The notes under the pieces: model-generated | Database searches by the model: none | What the model saw: only the letters and a program-made list of their open reading frames with translations | What the model was told of the DNA's origin: nothing | Program-made: the position numbers and the translations under genes | Assembly (NCBI RefSeq): GCF_001419985.1 | Contig: NZ_LJAL01000001.1 | Span: 62,001-126,000, forward strand | DNA from: Loktanella sp. 5RATIMAR09 | GTDB lineage: Bacteria; Pseudomonadota; Alphaproteobacteria; Rhodobacterales; Rhodobacteraceae | DNA: 64,000 nucleotides | Direction of reading: 5' to 3' | Shown here: piece by piece, positions 10,101 through 19,086 of the stretch | Position numbering within the stretch: position 1 is the stretch's first letter | Layout of the letters: each line of letters starts with the position of its first letter

Positions 10101-11397
10101 CGCCGAAGGCCTGCGCCGCACCGGCATCATCCAGTTGCAAGCCGGTCGCGCCATAGGCAAGATCAGCGGTGAAAAGGCCCTCTTGCGCCCCTTCGCCAGA
10201 GCGCAGCAAACCGCCCCCCTGCAGACGCAGCGTCTCAATCGCGAGACCGGGGCGTTCCAGACCCGCAACGCTGATATCGGCGCGCCACGTGTCTGCGACC
10301 GCCGCGTCATAGCTGATCGCCAACTCCATCCCATCCACAAAGGTACGCGGGCCACTGAGCGGCAACAAAACCGGATCATTGCCCAAAGCGGTAATGCCCC
10401 CGTTCAGATCAATCACCGTGGGCCAGCCCGCACTGTCAATCTGCACCGCACCATTCAACGCCACACGTCCCGCATCCAGCGCAAGTTGCTGTACATCAAT
10501 GCGCCCGTCTGCCGCCTGCAATATCTGCGCAGAGAGGCTGGCGTCATTGCCAAAGAACCCTTGGTATTCGGGTAAAAACAGCGGGCTGATGTCACCGCCA
10601 ATATCCAGCGAAATGCGGCGCGCGTCCTCTGCGCTGGACAGGCTGAAGTTCCCCGTAAGGCGGTCCTGTCCATCCGTCGCGATTGCCAATGTCGCCGCAT
10701 AATCATCCAGCGGGGCCGCCCCTGCGACCTCTAGTTTGACAGCGGGCCGACCCGGCAAATCAATCAACCGCGCCACGATCCCGTCCGGCCCCTCGTCAAG
10801 GTTCAGGAACAGATCAAGCAGGCGGGTCTCGTTGACAAAACTGCCGTTGATCTCAAAGACGCCCGCCTTGTCACCCAAACGTTCAGCGTTGAGCGTTACG
10901 GTCCCTTCGCCATCCGCCAGCTGCGCAGATCCGTTCAGCGACACAGTGATCGGCTCGCCCAGAAAAGCCTCGCCCAACTCGACGCTGTCGATCCGCAGCT
11001 GATCAAGGGACACGCTGACCGGCAATTCCGGCAAGGAAAACGGTTGTGCCTCCGGCGCGGGGCCCGTGTCTTCCGACAACGGCGGGCGTGATACGACAAT
11101 CCGCGCAGCACTTAATTCGCTGACATCAATGACCCCCCGCAACAGGGCTGTTCGCTTCCAGTTCAGGACGATGTCTTCGAGCGTCAGCCAGACACCCTCC
11201 GCATCGGCAATCGTCAGCACGTCAATTGTTGCCTCGGAACTCAGCGCGCCCTCGAACCCTTGAATGTCCACCTGACGGCTGACACCGGACAGGCTTTCCT
11301 CGATCAAACCGGCCAGATAGCCCTCGTCGTCATCTTCCTGTGCTGACGCGGCAAAAGGGGCGGCGCAAAGCGCACCTATGATCAAAAACCGTTTCAA
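7144..11397 (-). CDS. tamB: Translocation and assembly module inner-membrane protein TamB
   Basis: A 1417-residue protein with an N-terminal signal or anchor segment (MKRFLIIGALCAAPFAASA), a very long series of beta-rich repeats, and a C-terminal DUF490/TamB domain (PFIRLVATTETDSG, PELPQDEVLSQLIFGRD, then a short beta tail ending YERDY). TamB spans the periplasm as a hydrophobic groove and works with TamA in outer-membrane protein insertion and probably lipid transport. The start is TTG at 11397, overlapping the tamA TGA by 4 bases, so translation is probably coupled. The length is usual for the family. It converges with oppF. Confidence 0.92.
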   Translation of the reverse strand: MKRFLIIGALCAAPFAASAQEDDDEGYLAGLIEESLSGVSRQVDIQGFEGALSSEATIDVLTIADAEGVWLTLEDIVLNWKRTALLRGVIDVSELSAARIVVSRPPLSEDTGPAPEAQPFSLPELPVSVSLDQLRIDSVELGEAFLGEPITVSLNGSAQLADGEGTVTLNAERLGDKAGVFEINGSFVNETRLLDLFLNLDEGPDGIVARLIDLPGRPAVKLEVAGAAPLDDYAATLAIATDGQDRLTGNFSLSSAEDARRISLDIGGDISPLFLPEYQGFFGNDASLSAQILQAADGRIDVQQLALDAGRVALNGAVQIDSAGWPTVIDLNGGITALGNDPVLLPLSGPRTFVDGMELAISYDAAVADTWRADISVAGLERPGLAIETLRLQGGGLLRSGEGAQEGLFTADLAYGATGLQLDDAGAAQAFGDEIGGEFNASRVEGAPIEITRLTLGGAGLQAQAQATIEGADAGFRTNATMNVGIDGLGRFSTLAGRDIGGGAELAVLANMTPLDGLFNLVVSGETNDLSVGIPEADRVLAGTGTFAGTAVRDTDGTRLEGLRANTDAASIRASAALTSDGADAQINASLRDVSLVLPALTGPAAVAGDVTQRADGTIEFALSGTGPAATFETSGTVNPAETGQTLNAAIEAEISDLTRYAELAGRPLAGALSVEGSGVLLADGQRFDVDLRAQTRDLVTGIARVDPLLEGEGSFTAALSHVGDGRFGIGDLLLRTSAMSLRGDADVSLSGANTADLAFRINDAALLDPSLSGPVTVDLTAAPAPVDATDVTLRASGPGADVGLTATVASAENAREVTGDLDLQVESLAAFATLIGQPVAGSVDLTASGSLLPDLTRFDTQVNMRSEDLRIGNPTADALLAGTGRINATVSFADEVLAVRTLEVSTRELSVVGALNGAAGFGQGRFNASLRDVGILTDQISGPIRARGSASLDENGTWGIDATGTGPGGLNAQIVGDVSQNGTLAIDVDGSAPLALANTAIDPRRLSGLANFDLSVNGPPALSSLGGQITFSDGRLAAPNLGEALTDIAGGISMANGSAQIDLRTRVESGGSIAISGPVALTGPNQADITVALNDVVLQDPELYSSRVAGAINLNGPLRGGARIAGQLQLGETNVQVPSSSISSLGDLPDVRHVDASAAVRRTLQRAGVVNGNGSQNTGSSSSGPAFPLDIVINAPSRIFIRGRGLDAELGGSLTIGGTSNDVIPVGRFELIRGRIDILQQRFELDEGTATLQGDFAPFIRLVATTETDSGTVISIVVEGPAGAPEVSFLSVPELPQDEVLSQLIFGRDLESISPLQAVQLASAISTLAGRGGGALDSFRQRVGLDDFDVTTDDEGNAAVRAGAYVSENVYTDVTVTSTGDTEINLNLDVTSEVTAKGSVNQAGDTSIGLFYERDY

Positions 11398-13163
11398 AAC
11401 GCTTGTCCAATACCGATGTAAACCTGCAAGTCCTGCCCTGCATTGTCGCCATTGGCCTGTGTCGCCAGATCAAGACGGATCGGCCCGATGCCAGTGTTGT
11501 ATCGCAAACCAACCCCCGCGCCTGCGTGCCACTTTGAGTCCTCAAGAGGCGAGGCCGAAGCGCCGACCTGACCAAAATCATAAAACCCGACAAGTGAGAT
11601 GTTCTCGCGGACCGCATAGCGCGCCTCAAGCTGCGTGCCGAGGAAGGATGCCCCGCCCGTCGTCACGGTCTCAAGGCCCTGCACTGTTTCAACGCCAAGT
11701 GATTGATAGGCTTGCCCGCGCACCGTACCGCCACCGCCCGAATAGAACAGAAAATCTGCAGGCGCTTCGGTAAGGTCAGCACCCGGAACGCTCCCCAGTT
11801 GCACACGTCCGGCCAGTGTCAGCCTTTCTTCTTCGCCCAAGGTCACATAACCCCTCGCATCACCATAAAGCCGCGCACCGCTGATTTCCCCGTCAGTACT
11901 GATGAACGGCGTGGCGCTGATATCAAGATAATAGCCGTTCGATGCATTCGAGGGCTCATCGCGGCGGTCCAATGTTGCGTCCAAAGGCAGGGTGAACAAC
12001 GTATATTCGCGCGTAGCCAATGCGGTTTCTTCACGCGCCCGCAATATCCCGACACCCGCGCGCACAGTCAGATCATCGCTCAGGATACGTGAAAAACCGG
12101 TTTCAACGCTGATCTTGTCGATCAGGAACTCAGGCTCATCCTGTCGGGAAATTTCGCCACTTAGATAATAGTCGGTGTCAGGCCCGAAAGTTGCAGGACG
12201 GGTGAACGTGCCGCCCACACTGTAATCAATGCCGCCCGTCTCGCCGCTGATGCCGGACACCTCTGCATCCACGCGAATACGTTCCGCGCCATCCAGCAAG
12301 TTCCGGTGCAGCCAGAAAGAGGACAGCGTGACGCCTTCAATCGACGAAAGCTCGATTCCGAAACCGATCCTGCGCGGATTGGCCTCGGACACTTGCGCAT
12401 TGATCGGCAAAGTGTCGCCTGCAGCAATCTGGTCGGCTTCCGACAATGCGACGCTGGCAAAGGTACCGGTCCGGCGCAAACGGCGTTCGGCGGCAGCCAT
12501 TTCTTGCGGCGAGAAGACCTCTCCTACAGGTAAACCCGCTATTTCACGGACACGATCATCATCGACGTTGCGGTTGCCCGACACCGAAAGCGGTCCAAAC
12601 CGCAAACGCGGCCCGGTATCGAGGGCAACATCGACATCCAGTTTCGCATCCGCATGGCGCGCGATAACGCGCTGATCCGCGACACGCGCCTTGGCATAGC
12701 CCAGATCGCGCCAACTGCTGATCCCGTCCCGCACAACATCTCCGATCACAGCCGATTCCGCTGTGCGACGCGGCCCAAGATCGTCAAGCAGCGTCGTCGC
12801 AGGCGGAAGCGGGGCAATCTGCACATCGCCAAAGGTAAACCTGTCACCGGGATCAACCGTGATAACGACCTGATTGATTGCATCAGGCGCATCCAGCGGC
12901 GCGATATTCGCGGCCTCGCGCCCGTCCACAGTGATCGAGATTGTCCCACCGTAGTATCCAGACGCATAAAGCGCCGTGAGCAAACGACGGTAGTCGGCAC
13001 GGGCGGCGGCAATGTAGTCTTGCGGTGCTGACCCTGCTTCCAATGCGACCAAAAGTGAGGCATCATTCAGTGCGGTTCTGGCAGCATCCGAAACCAGCCG
13101 CACGTCTTGCGCCGTAGCAGAAGTGGCACAAAAAAGCACAATCGCACAGGAACGTTTCAACAT
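11394..13163 (-). CDS. tamA: Outer-membrane assembly factor TamA (BamA/Omp85 family)
   Basis: A 589-residue outer-membrane protein with a signal peptide (cleavage near residue 18 after TAQ), three POTRA-like regions (including LYASGYYGG and ISSWRDLGYAKARV), and a C-terminal 16-strand-type barrel with the Omp85 motif region GGGGTVRGQAYQ. It ends with GIGQAF, an aromatic terminal residue recognised by the BAM machine. It partners TamB. An AGGAGG ribosome site lies upstream on the minus strand. The gene overlaps tamB by 4 bases and follows truA by about 140 bases. Confidence 0.92.
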   Translation of the reverse strand: MLKRSCAIVLFCATSATAQDVRLVSDAARTALNDASLLVALEAGSAPQDYIAAARADYRRLLTALYASGYYGGTISITVDGREAANIAPLDAPDAINQVVITVDPGDRFTFGDVQIAPLPPATTLLDDLGPRRTAESAVIGDVVRDGISSWRDLGYAKARVADQRVIARHADAKLDVDVALDTGPRLRFGPLSVSGNRNVDDDRVREIAGLPVGEVFSPQEMAAAERRLRRTGTFASVALSEADQIAAGDTLPINAQVSEANPRRIGFGIELSSIEGVTLSSFWLHRNLLDGAERIRVDAEVSGISGETGGIDYSVGGTFTRPATFGPDTDYYLSGEISRQDEPEFLIDKISVETGFSRILSDDLTVRAGVGILRAREETALATREYTLFTLPLDATLDRRDEPSNASNGYYLDISATPFISTDGEISGARLYGDARGYVTLGEEERLTLAGRVQLGSVPGADLTEAPADFLFYSGGGGTVRGQAYQSLGVETVQGLETVTTGGASFLGTQLEARYAVRENISLVGFYDFGQVGASASPLEDSKWHAGAGVGLRYNTGIGPIRLDLATQANGDNAGQDLQVYIGIGQAF

Positions 13164-13306
13164 GTTTCTACCGCGCCTCCTACGTCGGATCGGCTTTTCT
13201 TTCCACTCGTCTTGGGTGGCCTACAGGTGTCAGACCCGATTTACCAATCACAACCGGATGATAGGATGTTTTCCATCCACGTCGAGCGGCTTCTGGCGCA
13301 CCGCCC

Positions 13307-14074
13307 TCATGCAAACGGGTCTTCGGGGTAGGTCACCCCTGCCAGATAGAGCCCCTGTGGCGGGCAAACCGGCCCACAGGCCGCGCGGTCTTTTGCCGCC
13401 AATGCCGCCCCGACATCGTCCGGCGTCCATGCCCCTGCACCGACGCGTTCCAGCGTGCCCACAAAGCTGCGCACCTGATTGTGCAGGAACGACCGCGCCC
13501 GCACATGAAAGCGGTATTCTGTGCCATGATCGTGCGGCACCACCTCAATCCGCAATTCATCCAACGTTTTCACCGGACTTTTCGCCTGACAGATCGAAGA
13601 GCGGAAGGTCGTGAAATCATGCTGGCCCAGCAACTGATCCGCCCCCGCCTGCATCGCCGCTGCATCCAGCGGATGGTTGACACGCCACATCTGCCCCGCC
13701 TCAAACGTCAACGGCGCACGGCGCGCCATCAGGCGGAACAGATACCGCCGTTCCACCGCATCAAACCGCGCGTGCCAATCGTTGGCAACCCGTGCACAGG
13801 CCACAATCGCGACAGGAGCAGGCTTGAGGTGGAAATTCAACGCCTCGGACAGACGGAACGGGTCCCAATCCTTTTGCAGATCACAATGCGCCACCTGCCC
13901 TGTGGCATGGACCCCTGCATCCGTACGCCCGGCGGCGGCAATGGTATGGTCGCGCGGCTCCAGCTTGGCCAAAGCCGCCTCGATCGCGCCTTGAACAGAA
14001 GGCTGATCATTCTGCCGCTGCCACCCTGCGAAGGGCGCGCCGTGATATTCAACAAGAAGGGCATAACGGGGCAT
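13307..14074 (-). CDS. truA: tRNA pseudouridine(38-40) synthase
   Basis: A 255-residue TruA. It converts uridines 38-40 in the anticodon arm of many tRNAs to pseudouridine. The catalytic motif GRTDAGVHA places the nucleophile at D52. Other family motifs are [13 protein letters not shown] and [21 protein letters not shown]. The length matches the family. It is divergent from ycjX across about 95 bases and upstream of tamA on the same strand. Confidence 0.95.
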   Translation of the reverse strand: MPRYALLVEYHGAPFAGWQRQNDQPSVQGAIEAALAKLEPRDHTIAAAGRTDAGVHATGQVAHCDLQKDWDPFRLSEALNFHLKPAPVAIVACARVANDWHARFDAVERRYLFRLMARRAPLTFEAGQMWRVNHPLDAAAMQAGADQLLGQHDFTTFRSSICQAKSPVKTLDELRIEVVPHDHGTEYRFHVRARSFLHNQVRSFVGTLERVGAGAWTPDDVGAALAAKDRAACGPVCPPQGLYLAGVTYPEDPFA

Positions 14075-14168
14075 GCGACCCGATTAGGGGGAGGAACAGT
14101 CAAAATCAATCCCTACACATCCTGTCACAGCGTCCCTATCTTCGAACAAAGCACTGAAGGGGCCGGTT

Positions 14169-15581
14169 TTGGTTATCGCAACAATCGCAGATCAGATCAC
14201 ACGCACCATCGAGGGCGTGGGCCATACGCTGACCGCCCCTTTCAATGATCCGGTGATCCGCCTTGGCGTGACGGGCCTGTCGCGCGCGGGCAAAACGGTA
14301 TTCATCACCTCGCTGGTGGCGAACCTGATGGATCGCGGGCGCATGCCCCAGCTTGAGGCCGCGGCATCGGGCAGCATCCGCACGGCCTATCTGCAACCTC
14401 AACCTGACGACACCGTGCCGCGCTTTGCCTACGAGACCTATCTTGCCCAACTGACCGCCCCCGACCCTGGCTGGCCACAAGGCACCCGCCAGATCAGTGA
14501 ACTGCGGCTCTCCTTGCGTATTCAGCCCAGCGGCCTGTTGTCGGGCCTCTCCGGCCCGCGCACAGTGCATATCGACATCGTGGACTACCCCGGTGAGTGG
14601 CTGCTGGATCTCGGCCTGCTTGACCAGACCTATGCGGAATGGTCGAAGGCTGCATTGGACCGCGCCAAAGGGCGGCCCGGCGGTGACGGTTATGCGGTTC
14701 TTGCCGCAGGTGTCGACCCTGCAGTCCCGCTTGATGAACCTCAAGCACAGATGCTGGCCGAAAGCTTTACCGCCCACCTGAAAGAGGCGCGCGAAGCAGG
14801 CTTCTCCGACTGCTCGCCCGGCCGGTTTCTGCTTCCTGGTGACCTTGCCGGATCGCCGGTCCTGACTTTTGCACCCCTGCCCGATGCGCGGTATCCGCGC
14901 GGATCACTGGGCCGCGAATTCGAACGCCGCTTTGAAAGCTACAAACGCAATATCGTGCGCCCGTTCTTTCAGGATCATTTCGCCAAGATTGATCGCCAGA
15001 TCGTGCTTGTCGATGTGCTGGGTGCCATCCACGCAGGGCCCGCCGCCCTTGACGACCTGCGCAACGCCATGGCGCGCATCCTCGGGGCCTTCCGCCCCGG
15101 TCGCAATGCTTTTCTCACCCGCATTTTTCAGGGCCGCCGCGTCGAAAAAATCCTTTTCGCCGCCACGAAAGCCGACCACTTGCACCACAGCCAGCACCCG
15201 CAATTGACCGCAATCACCCAAGCGCTGTTGCGCGAGGCCAAAGACCGCGCCGATTTCGCAGGCGCGCAGACCGCCGCGATGTCGATTGCTGCCCTGCGGA
15301 CGACAGTCGAGGAAACCATCGAGCACAAGGACGGCCCGCTTGACGTGGTGCGCGGCCGCCTGCGCGATACCAACAAACAAGCGGCTTTCTATCCTGGCAA
15401 GCTTCCTGACGATCCCGCCCATCTGCTTGCCCCTGCTCGGGAAGGGTCAGACAAATGGCTGGACGCGGATTACAGCATCATGAACTTTGCGCCCGCCCCC
15501 CTGACCCGCAAACCCGGCGACGGACCACCCCATATCCGGCTGGACAAAGCCGCACAGTTCCTGTTCGGAGACCGCCTATGA
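14169..15581 (+). CDS. ycjX: YcjX family P-loop protein
   Basis: A 470-residue YcjX/DUF463 protein, a predicted P-loop NTPase linked to envelope stress in Enterobacteria. The P-loop GLSRAGKT is at residues 36-43. Family blocks HIDIVDYPGEWLLDL, PLPDARYPRGS and KILFAATKADHLHHSQH are present. The start is probably the TTG at 14169, with GAAGGGG about 8 bases upstream; I see no in-frame ATG that keeps the conserved N-terminus. It overlaps ycjF by 4 bases (ATGA). Confidence 0.9.
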   Translation: MVIATIADQITRTIEGVGHTLTAPFNDPVIRLGVTGLSRAGKTVFITSLVANLMDRGRMPQLEAAASGSIRTAYLQPQPDDTVPRFAYETYLAQLTAPDPGWPQGTRQISELRLSLRIQPSGLLSGLSGPRTVHIDIVDYPGEWLLDLGLLDQTYAEWSKAALDRAKGRPGGDGYAVLAAGVDPAVPLDEPQAQMLAESFTAHLKEAREAGFSDCSPGRFLLPGDLAGSPVLTFAPLPDARYPRGSLGREFERRFESYKRNIVRPFFQDHFAKIDRQIVLVDVLGAIHAGPAALDDLRNAMARILGAFRPGRNAFLTRIFQGRRVEKILFAATKADHLHHSQHPQLTAITQALLREAKDRADFAGAQTAAMSIAALRTTVEETIEHKDGPLDVVRGRLRDTNKQAAFYPGKLPDDPAHLLAPAREGSDKWLDADYSIMNFAPAPLTRKPGDGPPHIRLDKAAQFLFGDRL

Positions 15582-16561
15582 CCCGCGGCCCTGTCCTGAT
15601 CGACCTTGAAGGCACCGAAGCCGCACAGCCCGACACGGCCCCTGCCGTACCCGATGTGCCGCACGGTGCCGCAATGCAACATGTCGCGGCGATCGCGGCG
15701 CGCCGCCCCTCACGCCTCGCGCGGTGGTTCTGGTCCGTCACAATCGCGTTGACAGGATTTGTGGTGTCGCTGGCCGCTTGGGATTACATCAACGCGCTTC
15801 TCGCGCGCTCGCCCGTTCTGGGCGGCATCGCAACCGCGCTCGTCGTACTTCTTATCGCGGTCCTTGGCATCATCGCCCTGCGCGAACTGGCCGCCTTCGG
15901 GCGCTTGCGCAAACTCGACCAAATCCAGCATCAGGCACAATCCGCCCTGCTGTCACACGACCTGAACGAAGCGCGCGGCGTGATCGCTTCACTTGAAAAG
16001 CTCTACGGCAACCGCGACGACACCGCATGGGGACGCGCTGAACTGACCTCCCGCCGCGACGAAGTGCTTGATGCGGACGGCCTGCTTGGCCTTGCCGAAA
16101 CCACGCTCCTGACACCGCTTGATGCCCGCGCCCAGCGCGAAGTCGAGGCCGCGGCACGCCAGGTTGCCACTGTCACTGCCATCGTTCCCATCGCCTTGGC
16201 TGATCTGTTTACGGCCCTCACCGCGAACCTGCGCATGATCCGGCGGATCGCAGAAATCTACGGTGGCCGCGCCGGGACCTTGGGCAGCTGGCGGCTGACG
16301 CGCTCGGTGCTGACACATCTGGTCGCGACAGGTGCCGTCGCTGTAGGTGATGATCTGATCAGTTCGGTTGCCGGTGGCGGGGTTCTGTCAAAGGTCTCTC
16401 GGCGCTTTGGCGAAGGAGTGATCAACGGCGCACTGACCGCGCGCGTGGGCGTTGCCGCGATCGAAGTGTGCCGCCCCCTGCCATTTCATGCCGCCAAGAG
16501 ACCTTCTGTCAGCGCGCTTGTCAGCCGTGCCTTGAGCGGGCTCTTTAATCGGGGCGCTTAG
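15578..16561 (+). CDS. ycjF: YcjF family inner-membrane protein (TIGR01620)
   Basis: A 327-residue membrane protein of the YcjF/TIGR01620 family, almost always next to YcjX. Two N-terminal hydrophobic spans lie roughly at residues 45-110, followed by a cytosolic region rich in helices (ELAAFGRLRKLDQIQ) and a C-terminal hydrophobic block (LTHLVATGAVAVGDDLI). It is coupled to ycjX by the ATGA overlap. Its 3' end overlaps the opposite-strand sensor kinase gene by 17 bases. Molecular function is unknown. Confidence 0.88.
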   Translation: MTRGPVLIDLEGTEAAQPDTAPAVPDVPHGAAMQHVAAIAARRPSRLARWFWSVTIALTGFVVSLAAWDYINALLARSPVLGGIATALVVLLIAVLGIIALRELAAFGRLRKLDQIQHQAQSALLSHDLNEARGVIASLEKLYGNRDDTAWGRAELTSRRDEVLDADGLLGLAETTLLTPLDARAQREVEAAARQVATVTAIVPIALADLFTALTANLRMIRRIAEIYGGRAGTLGSWRLTRSVLTHLVATGAVAVGDDLISSVAGGGVLSKVSRRFGEGVINGALTARVGVAAIEVCRPLPFHAAKRPSVSALVSRALSGLFNRGA

Positions 16562-17897
16562 GCGCCGCGACAGGCAAACGCAGATGCACAGCCAACCCGC
16601 CGAGGGCTTCGTCCTTGGAGAGCAGGATTTTTCCGCCATAGGCATGCACAAGATCATGCGCAATCGCGAGCCCGAGACCTGTCCCGGGCTTGGATGTATC
16701 AAGCCGCTGCCCGCTCTGGGTTGCCTTCGCGATCTCTTCCTTGGGAATACCGGGGCCGTCATCGGCAATAGTGATCATGATCTGACCGTCTTTTGTTAGT
16801 TCCGCTTTCAGCCGAACCTCGGAGGCGGCCCATTTCAGCGCATTGTCGAGAAGGTTTCCCATCACCTCTTCGAAATCGCTCTGATCCATGCGCACGCGCA
16901 TTCCGGCGGCGAAATTGGCTGTAAAGGTTTTGCCTTCGTTTTGTGCAAGCGCGTTAAAGGCACGCTGCATGCGCCCAAGCGCTATATCCAGCGGCGTCGC
17001 AACAGCTATCGTGCTGTCTGTGCCATCCGCGCGCATCCGTGCAAAAGACCGTTTAAGCTGTGCATCCAGCCGGTCCAGCGCATCCACGGCTTCATGCACA
17101 TTGTGGCCGTTCATAATGAGCATATCCAATTCATTGCGCATGATGGCCGACGGGGTCTTGATCGCATGGGCCAGATCCGCGGCCTGCCTGCGTGAGCGGC
17201 GCATGATATCGCGGTTACGTTCCATCAGGGTATTGATGTCATTCACCAATGGGGCAACCTCAACCGGATAGTCGGCGGCTTTCATGCCGCCATCCTGTTC
17301 CCATTTGCCCGAAACATCCTGTCGCAGTTTGTTGAGCGGCCGCAGCACGACTGCAACCTGCGTCAACGCCCCCAACACGCCCATAAAGGCAACAAAAGCA
17401 AAGGCCGTCAGAAGCGTGCGCCGCAGGTCCATCTGCTCTTCATCAAAGCTCTGCAAGGATGCGGCGACCTGCACATGCCAAAGCGTGCCGTCACGGACGC
17501 GGACCCACCGGCCAATACCTAACAGGGAATCGTTATTAGGACCCAGAAACTCACGCCGCTGGGCAACCTGCGAACGACCGACTGCGGCGGGCAAACGCGC
17601 CTCTCCTAACGAAGGCGAGGCGTAGATCCTGCCGTCTTCGGTCTCGACCTGCCAATACTGGCCCGACAGCGGCACCTGATACACCAGATCACCGATCGCA
17701 CGGTCCAGACCATCGGTGGTATCGCTATTGTTTGTCACCGCCACGACAGCCTGCGAATGGCGCGTTTCCAGCACATCAAGAAAGCGGGCCTGGGCCTGTG
17801 ATGTCATATAGGACGACAGGCCTGCCAAACCCAACACAATGATCGCAACCGCCCAAAGGATGCCGCCGGTCACTGCGCGGGCGCGTAAGGATGTCAT
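16545..17897 (-). CDS. PhoQ-like sensor histidine kinase
   Basis: A 450-residue membrane kinase. It has a first membrane span at about 12-30, a periplasmic sensor of about 130 residues, a second span at about 162-184, then a HAMP-like linker. The H-box AHAIKTPSA has the phosphorylated His at H244 and resembles the PhoQ H-box. The ATPase blocks are NLLDNALKWA, DDGPGIP and GTGLGLAI. The periplasmic part has WQVETEDGRIYASPSL. It is co-transcribed after the response regulator with an ATGA overlap. The signal sensed cannot be read; Mg2+, acid or peptide sensing is possible by analogy only. Confidence 0.88.
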   Translation of the reverse strand: MTSLRARAVTGGILWAVAIIVLGLAGLSSYMTSQAQARFLDVLETRHSQAVVAVTNNSDTTDGLDRAIGDLVYQVPLSGQYWQVETEDGRIYASPSLGEARLPAAVGRSQVAQRREFLGPNNDSLLGIGRWVRVRDGTLWHVQVAASLQSFDEEQMDLRRTLLTAFAFVAFMGVLGALTQVAVVLRPLNKLRQDVSGKWEQDGGMKAADYPVEVAPLVNDINTLMERNRDIMRRSRRQAADLAHAIKTPSAIMRNELDMLIMNGHNVHEAVDALDRLDAQLKRSFARMRADGTDSTIAVATPLDIALGRMQRAFNALAQNEGKTFTANFAAGMRVRMDQSDFEEVMGNLLDNALKWAASEVRLKAELTKDGQIMITIADDGPGIPKEEIAKATQSGQRLDTSKPGTGLGLAIAHDLVHAYGGKILLSKDEALGGLAVHLRLPVAAPKRPD

Positions 17898-18556
17898 GCG
17901 GTCGCTTTGATCACGTAGCCCCTGCCGCGCACAGTCTCGATCAGGTTGCTGCCCAGTTTCTTGCGCAACCGGTTCACAAAAACGGCGATCGTATTGGAAT
18001 CACGGTCACCTTCATGCTGATAGATGTGGTCGGACAGCTCTGTCCGCGACACAAGCCGACCCGAATTGTGGAAAAGATAGGACAGCACCGCGATTTCCTG
18101 TGATGTCAGATTGGTTGGCACGCCCTGAACCGTAACCTGATTGTTGCGTGTATCAAAGGTCACGTCATCCTTTGAGAAAACCGGCGTCGCTTTTCCGGCC
18201 TTGCGGCGGATCAGGGCACGCACCCGCGCCGAAAGTTCCGCCATGTGGAAAGGCTTGGTCAGATAATCATCCGCACCCGCATCAAGACCATCCACACGGT
18301 CCGTCCAGTCATTGCGCGCCGTCAGGATCAGTATCGCGGTATCATTGCCGCCGCTGCGCAAGTTTTTCAGCACCGTCAGGCCATCACGAATGGGCAGGCC
18401 GAGGTCCAGAATAATCACATCATAAGGTTCAGTTTCACCAAGATACTGCGCTTCGGCACCGTCGACTGCCACGTCAACGGTGAGCCCCTCGGACACCAGT
18501 GTTTTCTTTAGTTGGCTGGCGAGCACAGGCTCGTCTTCGGCAATCAGGATACGCAT
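17894..18556 (-). CDS. OmpR/PhoP-type response regulator
   Basis: A 220-residue regulator: receiver domain (residues 1-115) with acidic pocket EDE at 7-9, phosphoacceptor D51 (ILDLGLP), T (ILTAR) and K (LTKPF); then a winged-helix DNA-binding domain with LTSQEIAVLSYLF, SRTELSDHIY and the C-terminal VRGRGYVI hairpin. It pairs with the kinase encoded immediately downstream. The ATG at 18556 starts the conserved MRILIAEDEP; longer upstream extensions on this strand are not conserved in the family. Confidence 0.93.
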   Translation of the reverse strand: MRILIAEDEPVLASQLKKTLVSEGLTVDVAVDGAEAQYLGETEPYDVIILDLGLPIRDGLTVLKNLRSGGNDTAILILTARNDWTDRVDGLDAGADDYLTKPFHMAELSARVRALIRRKAGKATPVFSKDDVTFDTRNNQVTVQGVPTNLTSQEIAVLSYLFHNSGRLVSRTELSDHIYQHEGDRDSNTIAVFVNRLRKKLGSNLIETVRGRGYVIKATA

Positions 18557-19086
18557 GGTACTTCCGTAATGCCGCGAGGTGGCAAAATTTGGGCGAATAT
18601 GAGTCACCCGACACCGTCTTTTGTGGCACGCGAACGTGGCGGATCCGAAGGCACAAAAGGCACCGCCCGTTTCATACGCGCGGCGCATGAAACGCCCGAT
18701 TGTGTTCTTGGTTTGGCAGCAATGACAGGGACACTGCATGCGCCGCACAACACGCGCATCAGAGACCCGATCATCAGCGCCGCACGCGATCACTGATGCT
18801 GCCGCAGGTGCATTTCTGCGCGAAGGCCGGAAAGCAGCCTTTGACTGCGCATGCCGTGTGATTGACAATTCAGGCAAAAAGCGGACTTCTGGGGTCCGCA
18901 AGTCAGTCAAACGTTCAATCTGCCATCTGATGCTGGAATTATGCTCGACCAACCGCGGCTTGCGCGGCTAGGGGATTTGAATATTGAGTGACCGGGAAAG
19001 CTTGATTGAGATAGCAAGAGACATGGGCAAAACGGACAGTCCCCGCCACAAGGTCACGATCCGACAAACAACAGAAGGCATATGCA
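18557..19086. other. 530-base intergenic region before the radical SAM cluster
   Basis: The gap lies between the response regulator (minus) and the radical SAM gene (plus) and should hold promoters for both. Several short frames are open here, but none has a good ribosome site with a protein-like sequence. A 23- to 31-codon frame (19002 or 19023 to 19094) overlaps the GTG start of the next gene and could be a leader ORF. I see no strong terminator, tRNA or repeat. Confidence 0.5.

Noticed and set aside
18512-18971. Several open frames of 77-94 codons before the radical SAM gene, considered as precursor peptides
   Set aside because: They overlap the response regulator or lack a ribosome site, and none has a leader/core pattern.
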